Source of the DNA: Chitinophaga filiformis | GTDB taxonomy: Bacteria > Bacteroidota > Bacteroidia > Chitinophagales > Chitinophagaceae | DNA: 64,000 nucleotides | NCBI RefSeq assembly: GCF_021646545.1 | Contig: NZ_JAKIRP010000027.1 | Coordinates: 1 to 64,000 of the forward strand | Reading direction: 5' to 3' | In this document: in pieces, positions 53,828 through 63,082 of the stretch | How the letters are laid out: the number at the start of each line of letters is the position of its first letter | Position numbering within the stretch: position 1 is the stretch's first letter | Translations under genes and position numbers: made by a program | Notes under the pieces: model-generated | What the model was told of the DNA's origin: nothing | Databases searched by the model: none | What the model saw: the letters and a program-made list of their open reading frames with translations, nothing else

Positions 53828-56358
53828 ATTTTGGCAGTACGTTTGAATAAAACAGGCCTGAATTTTAAGTATGCGATCAGTAAGAGTCCGATCACTATCA
53901 ATGCCCATTCATGTGGTTCAGGTACGGCGCCTTTACCTTGCAGAGATGCATTCTTAAGGCTGTTGTTACTATCTTTGATATTAAACCGCTCATAATCTTC
54001 CTGTTTCTCCAGCACCACCAGACTCGATAATGGCGTCACGATATAAGATGCTGCTGCTTCTGCCACCAACGTATCGCTCTCCTCCCCTTTCGTCAACAGG
54101 CGTGGCCCCATAGCCTGCATGATATGGTTGTAGGCGAACAGGCGTTGCAGGTGATCAGGGGCTGTAGAAACCTCCGTACCGGGCGTTTCACTGATTGTCA
54201 TACCTGCAGATTCTATCACTATACGCTGGTCGTTTTCTATGCTGGCCGGAAAACGGTGATCGTCCAGTAATCCTTTCAGGGCTGCGATATCTCCATGATC
54301 GTAGCGGAAGGTCCGGCATTCTTTTAGTGTGCGCAGATAAGGAGAAAGTTCCCCTCCCAGGTTGTACAGCATAACATGCTGACCATCTGCAAGCCATTTT
54401 TTCAATTCCTCCATGAAACGGGCATCTCCCAGATCGTCAACTGAGGGAGAATTAGCTACTCCTTTAGTAATGACCATTGCATTTGCTGGCTGGGAAACCT
54501 GGAAAAACGGAAACAGGCTGAATCTGCTTTCAGTAGCCTGTTCAAACAGGTCGGAACTATTTAAATCTGTTATCTGTTCCATCTTTTCGTCGACGTATGC
54601 CCAGACACGTTTATTCCCCAGTAAGGAGCGTACACTATTATACTCCTGTTTACTCCAGGCGTTATTGATATCCAGGTAAACATCCGAGATATCGGCAGCA
54701 GCAAGTTCTTTTCTATATTGAGCTACTGAAAACACATTACCATTCTCGCTGAAAAGCTGATGTGCCAGTCCTTCGTCTTTAAAAGAGACCTGCCAGTCGG
54801 CCCGGTAAGGACCGGAAGCAGTCAGCAGGCCGTCCTTCCCTTTACTGAACATACCTGATCGTTGAAGATCAGCAGGCGGCGTTTCGAATGAGATATCTAC
54901 GTCTTCTCCTGTGCTGGCGGTAGAAGGACCATCGAAATAAATGTTGCGGTATATCAGGGTGCCATGTTCCAGGGAGAGAGGTGCTGTTATGCCCAGTTTG
55001 AACTGACGCTCTTCCCCACTCACCACAGGAAATACCCTTACCGTAACCGTATTTCCCTCCTGCCAATGTACCACTGAGGGGTCGCGGTTTTCCACTCCCA
55101 CGATGGTTTTATATGCACTGTCTGCTTTTGCCTTTGTTGTGAGGATACCTTTTTCCTCCCTGTCATTGATCCAGAGGGACAATGATGATACAACTGCGCC
55201 TTCGGGGAGATGAAAGATGTAAATAGCCTCCTGACGATTTGTCCATCTTGTGATAAGACTATTTTTTACACTCACTGTTTTTTCAGTATACGCCATTCTT
55301 AAACGCGGCCAGATATGCGCTGAAGTCTGCACATGTGTCGTCTGCAGGTCCTCCCCTGACCATAAACGCTCTTCCGCCTCGTACCGGGAGTCGTACAGGG
55401 ATTTCAGTATATGTATACGTTCTTCGCGATCCATTTGGGCGGTCCCTGCCAGTAATGATGCGATCGTTACAAGCGGATCATGTTTGCGTGCCTCGTTCCA
55501 GTTAAGTGAAGAACCGAAGTTGAAAAAGCTCCTTTCCCATCCGTCGAATGTAGTGTACACCATTTCTGCTTTGAGGACTTTCTCTGTAACCAGATTAGGG
55601 GTCATATTTGCTGCAACGTGTAACCAGGCGGGTAAATATTTGTCCCCACGCTGGTCGTTCCAACGGCTATATTCAGTATTCATCTGCACCACATTCATTC
55701 TCCAAAGTATTGTATATACCAGTACGACCAGCACCGTTATACTGATACCAGACCAGAAGGCCAGTTTATATGGCCGTCTTCGGGCATCTGTACGACGGAA
55801 TAAGCGGATCGTGTATAAAAAAAACAGGAGAGGCACCAGTGCGTGCAGGGAAATCCCAAACAGAAAGGAAGCGAGCAGTCCAAGCCCTGTAAAAGGCGCG
55901 ATATATATAGTCATGTACAGGTAACAGCACAGGGACAATCCTAACAGGAAGAACATCGCCATACGCACAGGAACAGGCACGATACGAATAAAGGCAAAAG
56001 CGACATAGTTGACAGAACAAAGGACGATTGTCACAGCATACCAGGTGGCCGATACTTCAAAGACCGGGATCAGGCGGTTCAAGGCATATGCACTGACCAG
56101 GAACATCAACAGGAAAAGAAAAAAAGGATGCAGCCCTTCCCTGCCCTTTCGCAGGCGGCCACTAATCCACAGGGTGAAAAAGTATCCGACTGTGATAGCA
56201 TGGTTGAGAAAGAACCATGCTATCGGCTCTTCTATTGACAACAACTCGGGAATGAGAAATATGATCAGCGTAATGGCGAGGAGAATTAACCCTGTACGAT
56301 AGATCCTATCATTAAGACGCTTTCTTATAATTTTCAAAGGTATAGTTTGTTTACCCAT
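53824..56358 (-). CDS. XrtN system VIT domain protein
   Basis: 844 residues from the ATG at 56358 (MGKQTIPLK); a GTG at 56370 is less likely. Around six N-terminal transmembrane helices (about 25-230) precede a VIT domain (about 365-470, with AIYIFHLPEGAVVSSLSLWIN and a DSAYKTIVGVENRDP stretch). The C-terminus has a PEP-type sorting signal: VPEPHEW, a hydrophobic helix LIVIGLLLIAYLKF, then basic residues. It is the expected single substrate of the exosortase N encoded immediately downstream (4-nt overlap). Its biological role is unknown. Confidence 0.88.
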   Translation of the reverse strand: MGKQTIPLKIIRKRLNDRIYRTGLILLAITLIIFLIPELLSIEEPIAWFFLNHAITVGYFFTLWISGRLRKGREGLHPFFLFLLMFLVSAYALNRLIPVFEVSATWYAVTIVLCSVNYVAFAFIRIVPVPVRMAMFFLLGLSLCCYLYMTIYIAPFTGLGLLASFLFGISLHALVPLLFFLYTIRLFRRTDARRRPYKLAFWSGISITVLVVLVYTILWRMNVVQMNTEYSRWNDQRGDKYLPAWLHVAANMTPNLVTEKVLKAEMVYTTFDGWERSFFNFGSSLNWNEARKHDPLVTIASLLAGTAQMDREERIHILKSLYDSRYEAEERLWSGEDLQTTHVQTSAHIWPRLRMAYTEKTVSVKNSLITRWTNRQEAIYIFHLPEGAVVSSLSLWINDREEKGILTTKAKADSAYKTIVGVENRDPSVVHWQEGNTVTVRVFPVVSGEERQFKLGITAPLSLEHGTLIYRNIYFDGPSTASTGEDVDISFETPPADLQRSGMFSKGKDGLLTASGPYRADWQVSFKDEGLAHQLFSENGNVFSVAQYRKELAAADISDVYLDINNAWSKQEYNSVRSLLGNKRVWAYVDEKMEQITDLNSSDLFEQATESRFSLFPFFQVSQPANAMVITKGVANSPSVDDLGDARFMEELKKWLADGQHVMLYNLGGELSPYLRTLKECRTFRYDHGDIAALKGLLDDHRFPASIENDQRIVIESAGMTISETPGTEVSTAPDHLQRLFAYNHIMQAMGPRLLTKGEESDTLVAEAAASYIVTPLSSLVVLEKQEDYERFNIKDSNNSLKNASLQGKGAVPEPHEWALIVIGLLLIAYLKFRPVLFKRTAKI

Positions 56359-56369
56359 AAAATAAAGCA

Positions 56370-56451
56370 CTTTGTATTACAAAGAATATAAGGATAAAAA
56401 AACAGGCTGTAGCCCGTTTAGCGATTTATCATATACTTTGAAGTACAAAGT
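56370..56451. promoter_or_regulatory. Pair of CTTTG-N5-CAAAG palindromes
   Basis: CTTTG-TATTA-CAAAG is at 56370-56384 and ACTTTG-AAGTA-CAAAGT at 56435-56451. Their centres are 66 bp apart, about six helical turns. They lie between the divergent XrtN operon and the DUF427 gene. Identical half-sites at a helical spacing suggest a dimeric repressor bound at two sites; the regulator is not in the window. Confidence 0.5.
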
Positions 56452-56575
56452 AAACAAAAGAAAATGATTCATACAAATTCCATTTCAAAAAAAAGTGCTA
56501 CCTTCTGACATCGCGACATACCTACCCGGGTATAATATTTGGTCTTGCAACTATAACACTTTAAACGACAACACG

Positions 56576-56857
56576 ATGAAAGCAATCTGGCAGAATGAGG
56601 TGATTGCGGAAAGCGATAGTACTGTGGTAGTCGAGAACAATCATTACTTTCCTCCAACTTCAGTTAAGGCGGACCTGCTCAGCCCTTCAAAGACACATAC
56701 TTTCTGCCCCTGGAAAGGGGAAGCTTCTTACTACGATGTTAACATTAAAGGCAAAATAAACAGGGACGCTGCCTGGTATTATCCTGATCCCATGAAAGCG
56801 GCGGAGAACATCAAAGGTTACATTGCTTTCTGGAAAGGAGTAGAAGTTGTAAAATAG
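56576..56857 (+). CDS. DUF427 domain protein
   Basis: 93 residues from the ATG at 56576 (MKAIWQNEVIAESD). The open frame upstream lacks a plausible start. Conserved DUF427 blocks are visible: VIAESDSTVVVENNHYFP, FCPWKGEASYYDV and AAWYYPDPMKAAENIKGYIAFWKGVEV. Family members are small beta-rich proteins, sometimes linked to nucleotide or cofactor chemistry, with no settled function. The next gene, a flavin disulfide reductase, starts 21 nt later, so the two probably form an operon. Confidence 0.9.
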   Translation: MKAIWQNEVIAESDSTVVVENNHYFPPTSVKADLLSPSKTHTFCPWKGEASYYDVNIKGKINRDAAWYYPDPMKAAENIKGYIAFWKGVEVVK

Positions 56858-56878
56858 AAAACCTGTAAACGCTCAGCT

Positions 56879-58258
56879 ATGAGGAAATTTGATGCAATTG
56901 TCATTGGCTCCGGCCAGGGTGGTGTTCCGTTGGCGAAAAAGCTGGCCAAAGCCGGCTGGCAAACTGCCATCGTCGAGAAAAGATGGGTTGGCGGCACCTG
57001 TATCAATGATGGCTGTACGCCCACTAAATCAATGATCGCCTGTGGAGCTGCTGCCCATATCATTGCCAACAGCCAGGAATGGGGTATTACGGTCAGCGAC
57101 TACAAAGTAGACCTGGAAAAGATCATTACCAGAAAAAATAAGGTGGTGCAGTCGTTCCGCGAGGGCGCGACCAAAGGCATGGAAAAGACACAGGGGCTGT
57201 CAATTATTTATGGAGACGCAGTGTTCAGCGGCCCGAAGACCTTGTCAGTGAAAGTTGAAGGCGGACAGGAAGAGATCGCCGCCGATCACATATTCATCAA
57301 TACCGGCACCTTACCCAGTATTCCTCCTGTTCCAGGTCTTGACGCAGTCAACTATCTTACTAACACTACCATTATGGAACTAACCAGGCTGCCTACACAT
57401 CTGATGGTGCTGGGCAGTGGTTACGTAGGACTGGAATTCGGTCAGTTGTTCCGCCGCCTGGGTTGCCAGGTGACTATCATTGACAAAAACAAACAATTGC
57501 TGCAGCATGAAGATGAAGATGTTGCAGTAGCTGTAAAGAAGGTCATGGAAGCTTCAGGCATCACCATGTTTAGCAACGCCAACGTTCAGAAGGCAGAGCA
57601 GACCGGCGATGTGATCAGATTACAGCTCGCTGCCAATGGAGAAACGCATGCCATTACCGGCTCACACCTGCTGGTAGCAACAGGGCGTACACCTCAGTCA
57701 AAGTCGCTGCAGCCCGAAAAAACAGGACTTATCCTCGATGAAAAAGGGTACATACCTGTCAATGATAAACTCGAAACGAACGTTCCCGGCATCTATGCGC
57801 TGGGAGATGTAAAAGGAGGTCCTGCATTTACACATATTTCATACAATGACCACCTGGTGCTGTACAAGAACCTTATTCACATGGAAAACATTTCCATCAA
57901 AGACAGACCTATTCCGTATTGTATGTTCACTGATCCCCAACTGGGACGTGTAGGACTTACAGAAAAAGAGGCCAAAGAGGCCGGTTACAAGATAAAGGTG
58001 GCCTGTCTCGATATGAGTAGAGTTGCAAGGGCCATTGAAACAGGCAATACCCAGGGATTTATGAAAGCGGTTATAGATTCAAATACGGATAAATTACTGG
58101 GAGTTGCTATCTTGGGGCCGGAAGGCGGAGAAGTGATGTCGACGTTACAGATGGCTATGCTGGGAGGCCTGACTGTCACACAGTTGAAGGAGATGATCTT
58201 TGCGCATCCATTATATGCGGAATCTATCAACAATTTATTTTTGACACTGGATAAGTAG
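56879..58258 (+). CDS. Mercuric-reductase-like flavin disulfide oxidoreductase
   Basis: 459 residues. FAD-binding GSGQGGVPLAKKL lies at the N-terminus. The redox pair is Cys41/Cys46 in GGTCINDGCTPTK. NAD(P)-binding GSGYVGLEFGQLF is near residue 180, the second FAD motif is YALGDVKGGPAFTH, and the C-terminal active-site His443/Glu448 is in HPLYAES. It lacks the N-terminal HMA domain and the C-terminal Cys-Cys of true MerA, and no mer genes are nearby. It is thus a related reductase of unknown substrate. It follows DUF427 by 21 nt. Confidence 0.88.
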   Translation: MRKFDAIVIGSGQGGVPLAKKLAKAGWQTAIVEKRWVGGTCINDGCTPTKSMIACGAAAHIIANSQEWGITVSDYKVDLEKIITRKNKVVQSFREGATKGMEKTQGLSIIYGDAVFSGPKTLSVKVEGGQEEIAADHIFINTGTLPSIPPVPGLDAVNYLTNTTIMELTRLPTHLMVLGSGYVGLEFGQLFRRLGCQVTIIDKNKQLLQHEDEDVAVAVKKVMEASGITMFSNANVQKAEQTGDVIRLQLAANGETHAITGSHLLVATGRTPQSKSLQPEKTGLILDEKGYIPVNDKLETNVPGIYALGDVKGGPAFTHISYNDHLVLYKNLIHMENISIKDRPIPYCMFTDPQLGRVGLTEKEAKEAGYKIKVACLDMSRVARAIETGNTQGFMKAVIDSNTDKLLGVAILGPEGGEVMSTLQMAMLGGLTVTQLKEMIFAHPLYAESINNLFLTLDK

Positions 58259-58306
58259 CCAGCTCCGCAACAAAGTGCGGATTAAAATCCTCAATGAATC
58301 CCAACC

Positions 58307-59293
58307 ATGATAAAACTTGAACATGTCAACAAATCTTTCCATCACGGCAAACCGGCTGTCAGGGATGTCTCCTTCGAAGTGAATACGGGGGAGACACTGG
58401 TATTGCTTGGCACCAGCGGCAGTGGAAAGACTACGACGCTGCGCATGATCAACCGGCTGATCGTGCCAGACAGTGGACAGATCTTCGTGAACGGAGAGCC
58501 GGTTAATACGCAGCAAATTGAAGCATTAAGACGAAATATCGGGTATGTGCTGCAGGATAATGGCCTGTTTCCTCACTATACTGTAGCTGAAAACATTGGC
58601 ATTGTTCCCACTTTACTCAAATGGGATAAAAAACGTATAGAAGAGCGGACACATTCTCTGATGGAAAAACTGCATTTATCCGTCGCAGACCATTATCATG
58701 TATATCCGCAACAGCTAAGCGGCGGACAGCAGCAACGTGTCGGACTGGCCAGGGCGCTGGCGGCTGATCCACCGGTGTTACTCATGGATGAACCATTCGG
58801 AGCGCTCGACCCGGTAACACGGGCCAGTGTAAGAAAAGAATTCAGGTCGCTGGATGAGATCCATAACAAAACAGTGATCATGGTAACACACGACGTACAG
58901 GAAGCATTTGAACTGGGCAACCGCATCTGCCTCATGGACAATGGCGCCATACAACAAACCGGCACACCGGCAGAACTCCTCTTCACGCCGGCAAATGATT
59001 TTGTCAGCAACTTCTTTCATGAACAACGTTTCCTGCTGGAGCTGAATGCACTCCGGCTGGCAGACATCAGTCCATGGCTTGGCAACACCGTCTCAGGGCA
59101 AGATCATGCGCCTGTGCTGAAAGCAGACGACTCGTGCTGGGACGCACTCGAGCAGATGACTACGCTATCAACTCCTGTCAACATCTCATTTGAAGCTAAG
59201 CTCGTTCGCATTGATACCAGCGAATTGATGCACGCCTTTACACAATACAAGCAAACTGTCAGCGGACATGGAAGATCAACCAGGCTTTCCTGA
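58307..59293 (+). CDS. egtV: OpuC/EgtV-type ABC importer ATPase
   Basis: 328 residues. Walker A is GTSGSGKTT (about residue 36), the signature LSGGQQQRVGLARAL and Walker B LLMDEPFGALD. A C-terminal ~90-residue extension follows and may be a degenerate CBS-like regulatory domain, as in osmoprotectant ATPases. It overlaps the permease gene by 26 nt. By sequence it is a glycine-betaine/osmoprotectant (OpuCA/ProV) type. Because egtB and egtD follow directly, an ergothioneine transporter (EgtV) is a good alternative; the symbol is an inference from context. Confidence 0.75.
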   Translation: MIKLEHVNKSFHHGKPAVRDVSFEVNTGETLVLLGTSGSGKTTTLRMINRLIVPDSGQIFVNGEPVNTQQIEALRRNIGYVLQDNGLFPHYTVAENIGIVPTLLKWDKKRIEERTHSLMEKLHLSVADHYHVYPQQLSGGQQQRVGLARALAADPPVLLMDEPFGALDPVTRASVRKEFRSLDEIHNKTVIMVTHDVQEAFELGNRICLMDNGAIQQTGTPAELLFTPANDFVSNFFHEQRFLLELNALRLADISPWLGNTVSGQDHAPVLKADDSCWDALEQMTTLSTPVNISFEAKLVRIDTSELMHAFTQYKQTVSGHGRSTRLS

Positions 59294-60836
59294 ATTTGTG
59301 CAACAACAGGCCGGCAAGCTGCTGGAGCAAACGTTGCAACATATCGGGCTTACTTTTATTTCTCTCTTAATTGCAGTGATCATAGGCGTGCCACTGGGCA
59401 TTCTTATTACCCGGCGGCAGAAGCTCGCAGGCATTGTACTCGGCATTGCCGGCGTGCTACAGACTATTCCGAGCATTGCCTTATTAGGGTTCATGATACC
59501 TTTATTGGGCATAGGCGCTAAACCTGCTATCATGGCTTTGTTCCTGTATGCTTTGCTACCTATTATCAGAAATACTTATACGGGCATCCTCCAGGTTGAT
59601 CCGGTTGTGATAGACGCTGCTACCGGTATGGGTATGAGCAAAAGACAGCTGCTGTACAGGGTACAATTGCCACTGGCCATGCCCGTATTGCTGGCAGGGA
59701 TCAGAACGGCAACGGTTATTAATGTGGGTGTAGCTACGCTGGCTGCGTATATAGCTGCGGGCGGACTGGGAGAATTTATTTTCGGCGGTATTGCGCTCAA
59801 TAATACCAATATGATACTGGCAGGTGCCATTCCGGCAGCCTTACTGGCTATCATCTTTGATTGGGTGGTAGCCCGTCTGCAGAAACTAAGAATGCAGAAG
59901 GTCAAAACGGCACTCTACCTCCTACCCTTCCTGCTGGTGATACTGTCATCCTTCTACCTGTTGCCGGCAGCCTATGGAAGCAGTCTGGTAGCGGGTTTCA
60001 CACCTGAATTTATGGGTCGCAAAGATGGCAATCTCGGACTAAAACAGGTATATGGATTGAATATGCGGACTGTCGTGATCAGTGACATGATCATGTATAA
60101 GGCTGCCTATGAAAAGACCCTGGATGTCATCAGTGGCAGTACGACAGATGGCAGGGTAAAGGCTTTTGATCTTCAGGCACTTACAGACGATAAACATATT
60201 TTTCCGCCGTATTATGCCGCGCCGATCGTGCGTCAGGAGACGCTTGACAAGTATCCGGAACTGGCGCCTGCACTGAATAAACTATCTGGTATAATTAATG
60301 ATAGTGTAATGACTGAGCTGAACTACAGGGTCGATCATCTGAAACAGGATCCGGCTGTTGTAGCGAGCGATTTTTTAAAAGCGAAAGGTTTATTGCAGGC
60401 AGCGAAACACGGCACTAAAGGAACTGTAGTAATTGGCGCTAAGATATTCGGGGATGGCTATATCCTTGCCAATATGTACAAATTACTGGTGAATGGGTAC
60501 ACAGAACTGGAAGCGGTCACTAAAACGGGACTGGGAGGCACTAAAATATGCTTTGATGCACTTACCAATGGTCAGATAGATCTTTATCCGGAATACTCCG
60601 GTACCGGGTTACTGGTTATCCTGCAGGCAGACAAATCCGTCGTTGATACATTGGTCAGCGACAACCAAAAAGTGTACGACTATGTTTCGAGAGAATTTAT
60701 GCAACGGTACCGGATCAAGTGGTTACCTCCTATCGGATTCAATAACACATATGCCTTGATGATGCGCAGGCAACAGGCCGCGGATCTGCATATTACCTCT
60801 ATATCAGACTTAAAGGAATATTTACTGCATCACTAA
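59268..60836 (+). CDS. egtU: Permease fused to a circularly permuted substrate-binding domain
   Basis: 522 residues. The permease part (about 1-235) has QTIPSIALLGFMIPLLGIG and the conserved GMGMSKRQLLYRVQLPLAMPVLLAGIR EAA-loop region. The substrate-binding part is in swapped order. The half that normally comes last is first (about 242-375: GFTPEFMGRKDG, STTDGRVKAFDLQALTDD, FPPYYAAPIV, ELNYRVD). The half that normally comes first is last (about 385-522: VVIGAKIFGDGYILANMY, GGTKICFDAL, DLYPEYSGTG, GFNNTYAL). It imports a quaternary amine or betaine-like molecule. Its position before egtB and egtD points to ergothioneine (EgtU); osmoprotectants remain possible. Confidence 0.78.
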   Translation: MEDQPGFPEFVQQQAGKLLEQTLQHIGLTFISLLIAVIIGVPLGILITRRQKLAGIVLGIAGVLQTIPSIALLGFMIPLLGIGAKPAIMALFLYALLPIIRNTYTGILQVDPVVIDAATGMGMSKRQLLYRVQLPLAMPVLLAGIRTATVINVGVATLAAYIAAGGLGEFIFGGIALNNTNMILAGAIPAALLAIIFDWVVARLQKLRMQKVKTALYLLPFLLVILSSFYLLPAAYGSSLVAGFTPEFMGRKDGNLGLKQVYGLNMRTVVISDMIMYKAAYEKTLDVISGSTTDGRVKAFDLQALTDDKHIFPPYYAAPIVRQETLDKYPELAPALNKLSGIINDSVMTELNYRVDHLKQDPAVVASDFLKAKGLLQAAKHGTKGTVVIGAKIFGDGYILANMYKLLVNGYTELEAVTKTGLGGTKICFDALTNGQIDLYPEYSGTGLLVILQADKSVVDTLVSDNQKVYDYVSREFMQRYRIKWLPPIGFNNTYALMMRRQQAADLHITSISDLKEYLLHH

Positions 60837-60846
60837 CCACCAGTAT

Positions 60847-61998
60847 ATGCAATTGAAAAATGATTTTAATACCGTGCGGAAAAGATCCATGCATATCTGC
60901 GCACCTTTGAAAACGGAAGACTATGTAGTGCAGCCTGTCGTGGATGTCAGTCCGCCGAAATGGCACCTCGGACACACCACCTGGTTTTTCGAAACATTTC
61001 TTTTAAAACCACACTTTACCGGTTATAAAGAATTTGATCCAAACTACAATTTTGTATTCAACAGCTATTACGAGACCGTCGGCGCACGCGTGATCCGCAC
61101 TGACAGAGGCAATTTAAGCCGTCCTGCCGTCGAGGATATTATGCGTTACCGTGAGCATGTCGACAAAGCCATGCAGTCGTTCCTGGACACGGAGCTGAGC
61201 GATGAAATACGTGCGCTGGTAGTACTGGGACTGAACCATGAAGAACAGCACCAGGAATTGTTGTACACAGACATCAAGTACATACTGGGCCACAATCCCC
61301 TGATGCCTGCCTATTCCGATACGGCTGTCACGAACTTTACCGCGCCTGCTACGGAGCAGCCTTTCCTGCAAATGCCGGCAGGGCTATATGAAATTGGCTA
61401 TAAGGGCGATGGTTTCTGTTTTGACAATGAGCTGGGCCGGCATACGGTATACCTGCAGGATTACCAGATCAGTACACGGCTGGTTACCAATGCAGAATAC
61501 CTGGAATTTATGGAGGCAGACGGTTACAGCGATTTCCGTCACTGGCATGCGGAAGGCTGGGACTGGGTAAAAAGAGAACAGGTGAAGGCGCCATTATACT
61601 GGCATTTTGTAGATGGCGAATGGAAGCATTACAACTGGCAGGGATTGCAACCTGTAGCTGGTGATGATCCGTTGTGTCATATCAGTTATTATGAAGCTAC
61701 TGCGTATGCCGCATGGAAAGGCATGCGTCTGCCAACTGAATTTGAATGGGAAGCGGCAGCGCCGCAATTGTCATGGGGACAGCGCTGGGAATGGACAGAG
61801 AGTGCTTACCTTCCTTATCCCGGCTTTACCAAAGCGCCGGGCGCGATCGGTGAATACAACGGTAAATTCATGGTCAGCCAGATGGTGCTGCGTGGAGGCT
61901 CTGAAGTAACACCGCCCAATCATAGCCGTCTTACCTATCGTAACTTCTTCCATCCGTCTTTGAGATGGCAGTTTACCGGTATCAGACTGGCGAAATAA
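60847..61998 (+). CDS. egtB: EgtB-type ergothioneine sulfoxide synthase
   Basis: 383 residues. The N-terminal DinB-like half holds the iron ligands: a His in WHLGHTTWFFE and the HEEQHQE motif (LGLNHEEQHQELLYTDI). The C-terminal half is an FGE-sulfatase/lectin-like fold with EIGYKGDGFCFDNELGRHTVYLQDYQIS, HISYYEATAYAAWKGMRLPTEFEWE and VLRGGS. EgtB joins trimethylhistidine to a cysteine-type thiol donor with oxygen, giving the sulfoxide precursor of ergothioneine. It starts 10 nt after the transporter gene and is followed by egtD. The C-S lyase and thiol-donor genes are not in the window. Confidence 0.93.
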   Translation: MQLKNDFNTVRKRSMHICAPLKTEDYVVQPVVDVSPPKWHLGHTTWFFETFLLKPHFTGYKEFDPNYNFVFNSYYETVGARVIRTDRGNLSRPAVEDIMRYREHVDKAMQSFLDTELSDEIRALVVLGLNHEEQHQELLYTDIKYILGHNPLMPAYSDTAVTNFTAPATEQPFLQMPAGLYEIGYKGDGFCFDNELGRHTVYLQDYQISTRLVTNAEYLEFMEADGYSDFRHWHAEGWDWVKREQVKAPLYWHFVDGEWKHYNWQGLQPVAGDDPLCHISYYEATAYAAWKGMRLPTEFEWEAAAPQLSWGQRWEWTESAYLPYPGFTKAPGAIGEYNGKFMVSQMVLRGGSEVTPPNHSRLTYRNFFHPSLRWQFTGIRLAK

Positions 61999-62028
61999 AT
62001 TTATTCTAATTACACTAATAATTACATT

Positions 62029-63021
62029 ATGGCCACCACCTCTGTAATGCATACGGTATTAGTTCCTTTAAAACAGGACCAACGGGAGCTCTTCTCCCAG
62101 GATGTGACCCGCGGGCTCAGCGCAAAAAACAAATACCTGGAGTCCAAGTATTTCTATGATGCGGAGGGCGACCGCCTTTTCCAGGAGATCATGCGTTGCC
62201 ATGAATATTATCTGACCAATTGCGAAATGGAAATATTGCGGGAGCAGTCTGCCGTGATCAGTCAGACGATCCTGTCCCATACCAAACACTTCGACGTAGT
62301 GGAACTGGGCGCAGGAGATGCTACTAAATCCATTCATCTGCTGAAGGAACTACTGAAGACAGGACGGGATTTCACGTATTACCCGGTGGATATTTCCGGC
62401 AATGTGATTACTCAGCTGGAGCAGTCACTACCCAGGCAATTACCTGCGTTAAAGGTACATGGACTGCATGGCGAGTATTTCGACATGTTACAGCAGGCGG
62501 GGATATTGTCACGGAAGACGAAAGTGGTGTTGTGTATGGGTGGTAATATTGGCAATTTCACCCCTCCGGAGGCGAGGAAGTTTTGTCGCCTGTTGCGCAA
62601 TTACCTCCAGCCTGGCGACATAGTGATCATTGGTTTTGATCTGAAAAAACATCCGCAGATCATCCTGGATGCTTATAATGATGCAGCTGGTTTTACGCGG
62701 GATTTTAACCTCAACCTGCTGAAACGTATAAACCGGGAATTGAGCGGTAATTTTGATATCAGCAAGTTTGATCATTATGCTACTTATGATCCGGGAACCG
62801 GGGCTTGTAAAAGCTATCTTGTGAGCCTGGAAGAGCAGGATGTAAAAGTCAGCGGAAAGACATTTCATTTCGGATTGCACGAGCCTGTATATATGGAGAT
62901 ATCGCAGAAGTATGACCTGGAATCCATAGAACAGATGGCGGTGCAATCAGGCTTCGAAACAGTAGCTGATTTCTTTGACAGTCGCAGATGGTTTGCCGAC
63001 TGTATGTGGCTGTGCGTATAA
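62029..63021 (+). CDS. egtD: L-histidine N-alpha-methyltransferase
   Basis: 330 residues, the normal size for EgtD. Family features include SKYFYDAEGDRLFQEIMRCHEYYLTNCEMEIL at the N-terminus, VELGAGDATKSIHLL (SAM-binding loop), VVLCMGGNIGNFTPPEA and the C-terminal SQKYDLESIEQMA stretch. It methylates histidine three times with SAM to give hercynine, the substrate of EgtB. It lies 30 nt after egtB in the same direction and ends at a terminator. Confidence 0.95.
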   Translation: MATTSVMHTVLVPLKQDQRELFSQDVTRGLSAKNKYLESKYFYDAEGDRLFQEIMRCHEYYLTNCEMEILREQSAVISQTILSHTKHFDVVELGAGDATKSIHLLKELLKTGRDFTYYPVDISGNVITQLEQSLPRQLPALKVHGLHGEYFDMLQQAGILSRKTKVVLCMGGNIGNFTPPEARKFCRLLRNYLQPGDIVIIGFDLKKHPQIILDAYNDAAGFTRDFNLNLLKRINRELSGNFDISKFDHYATYDPGTGACKSYLVSLEEQDVKVSGKTFHFGLHEPVYMEISQKYDLESIEQMAVQSGFETVADFFDSRRWFADCMWLCV

Positions 63022-63038
63022 TGCCAGAGAAAAAATAT

Positions 63039-63080
63039 GAGGCTGTCCGCTGGTATTCAACCAGGGGCAGCCTCACTTCT
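63039..63080. terminator. Convergent terminator after egtD
   Basis: GAGGCTG (63039-63045) and CAGCCTC (63068-63074) form a 7-bp stem that can be extended inward by CC/GG pairs. TTCTTTTTA follows on the plus strand and TATTTTTTCT on the minus strand. It separates egtD from the convergent DinB gene and can serve both. Confidence 0.8.
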
Positions 63081-63082
63081 TT

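Noticed and set aside
56879..58258. Mercury resistance (merA)
   Set aside because: The redox CxxxxC and C-terminal His are present, but the HMA domain, the C-terminal Cys pair and other mer genes are missing.
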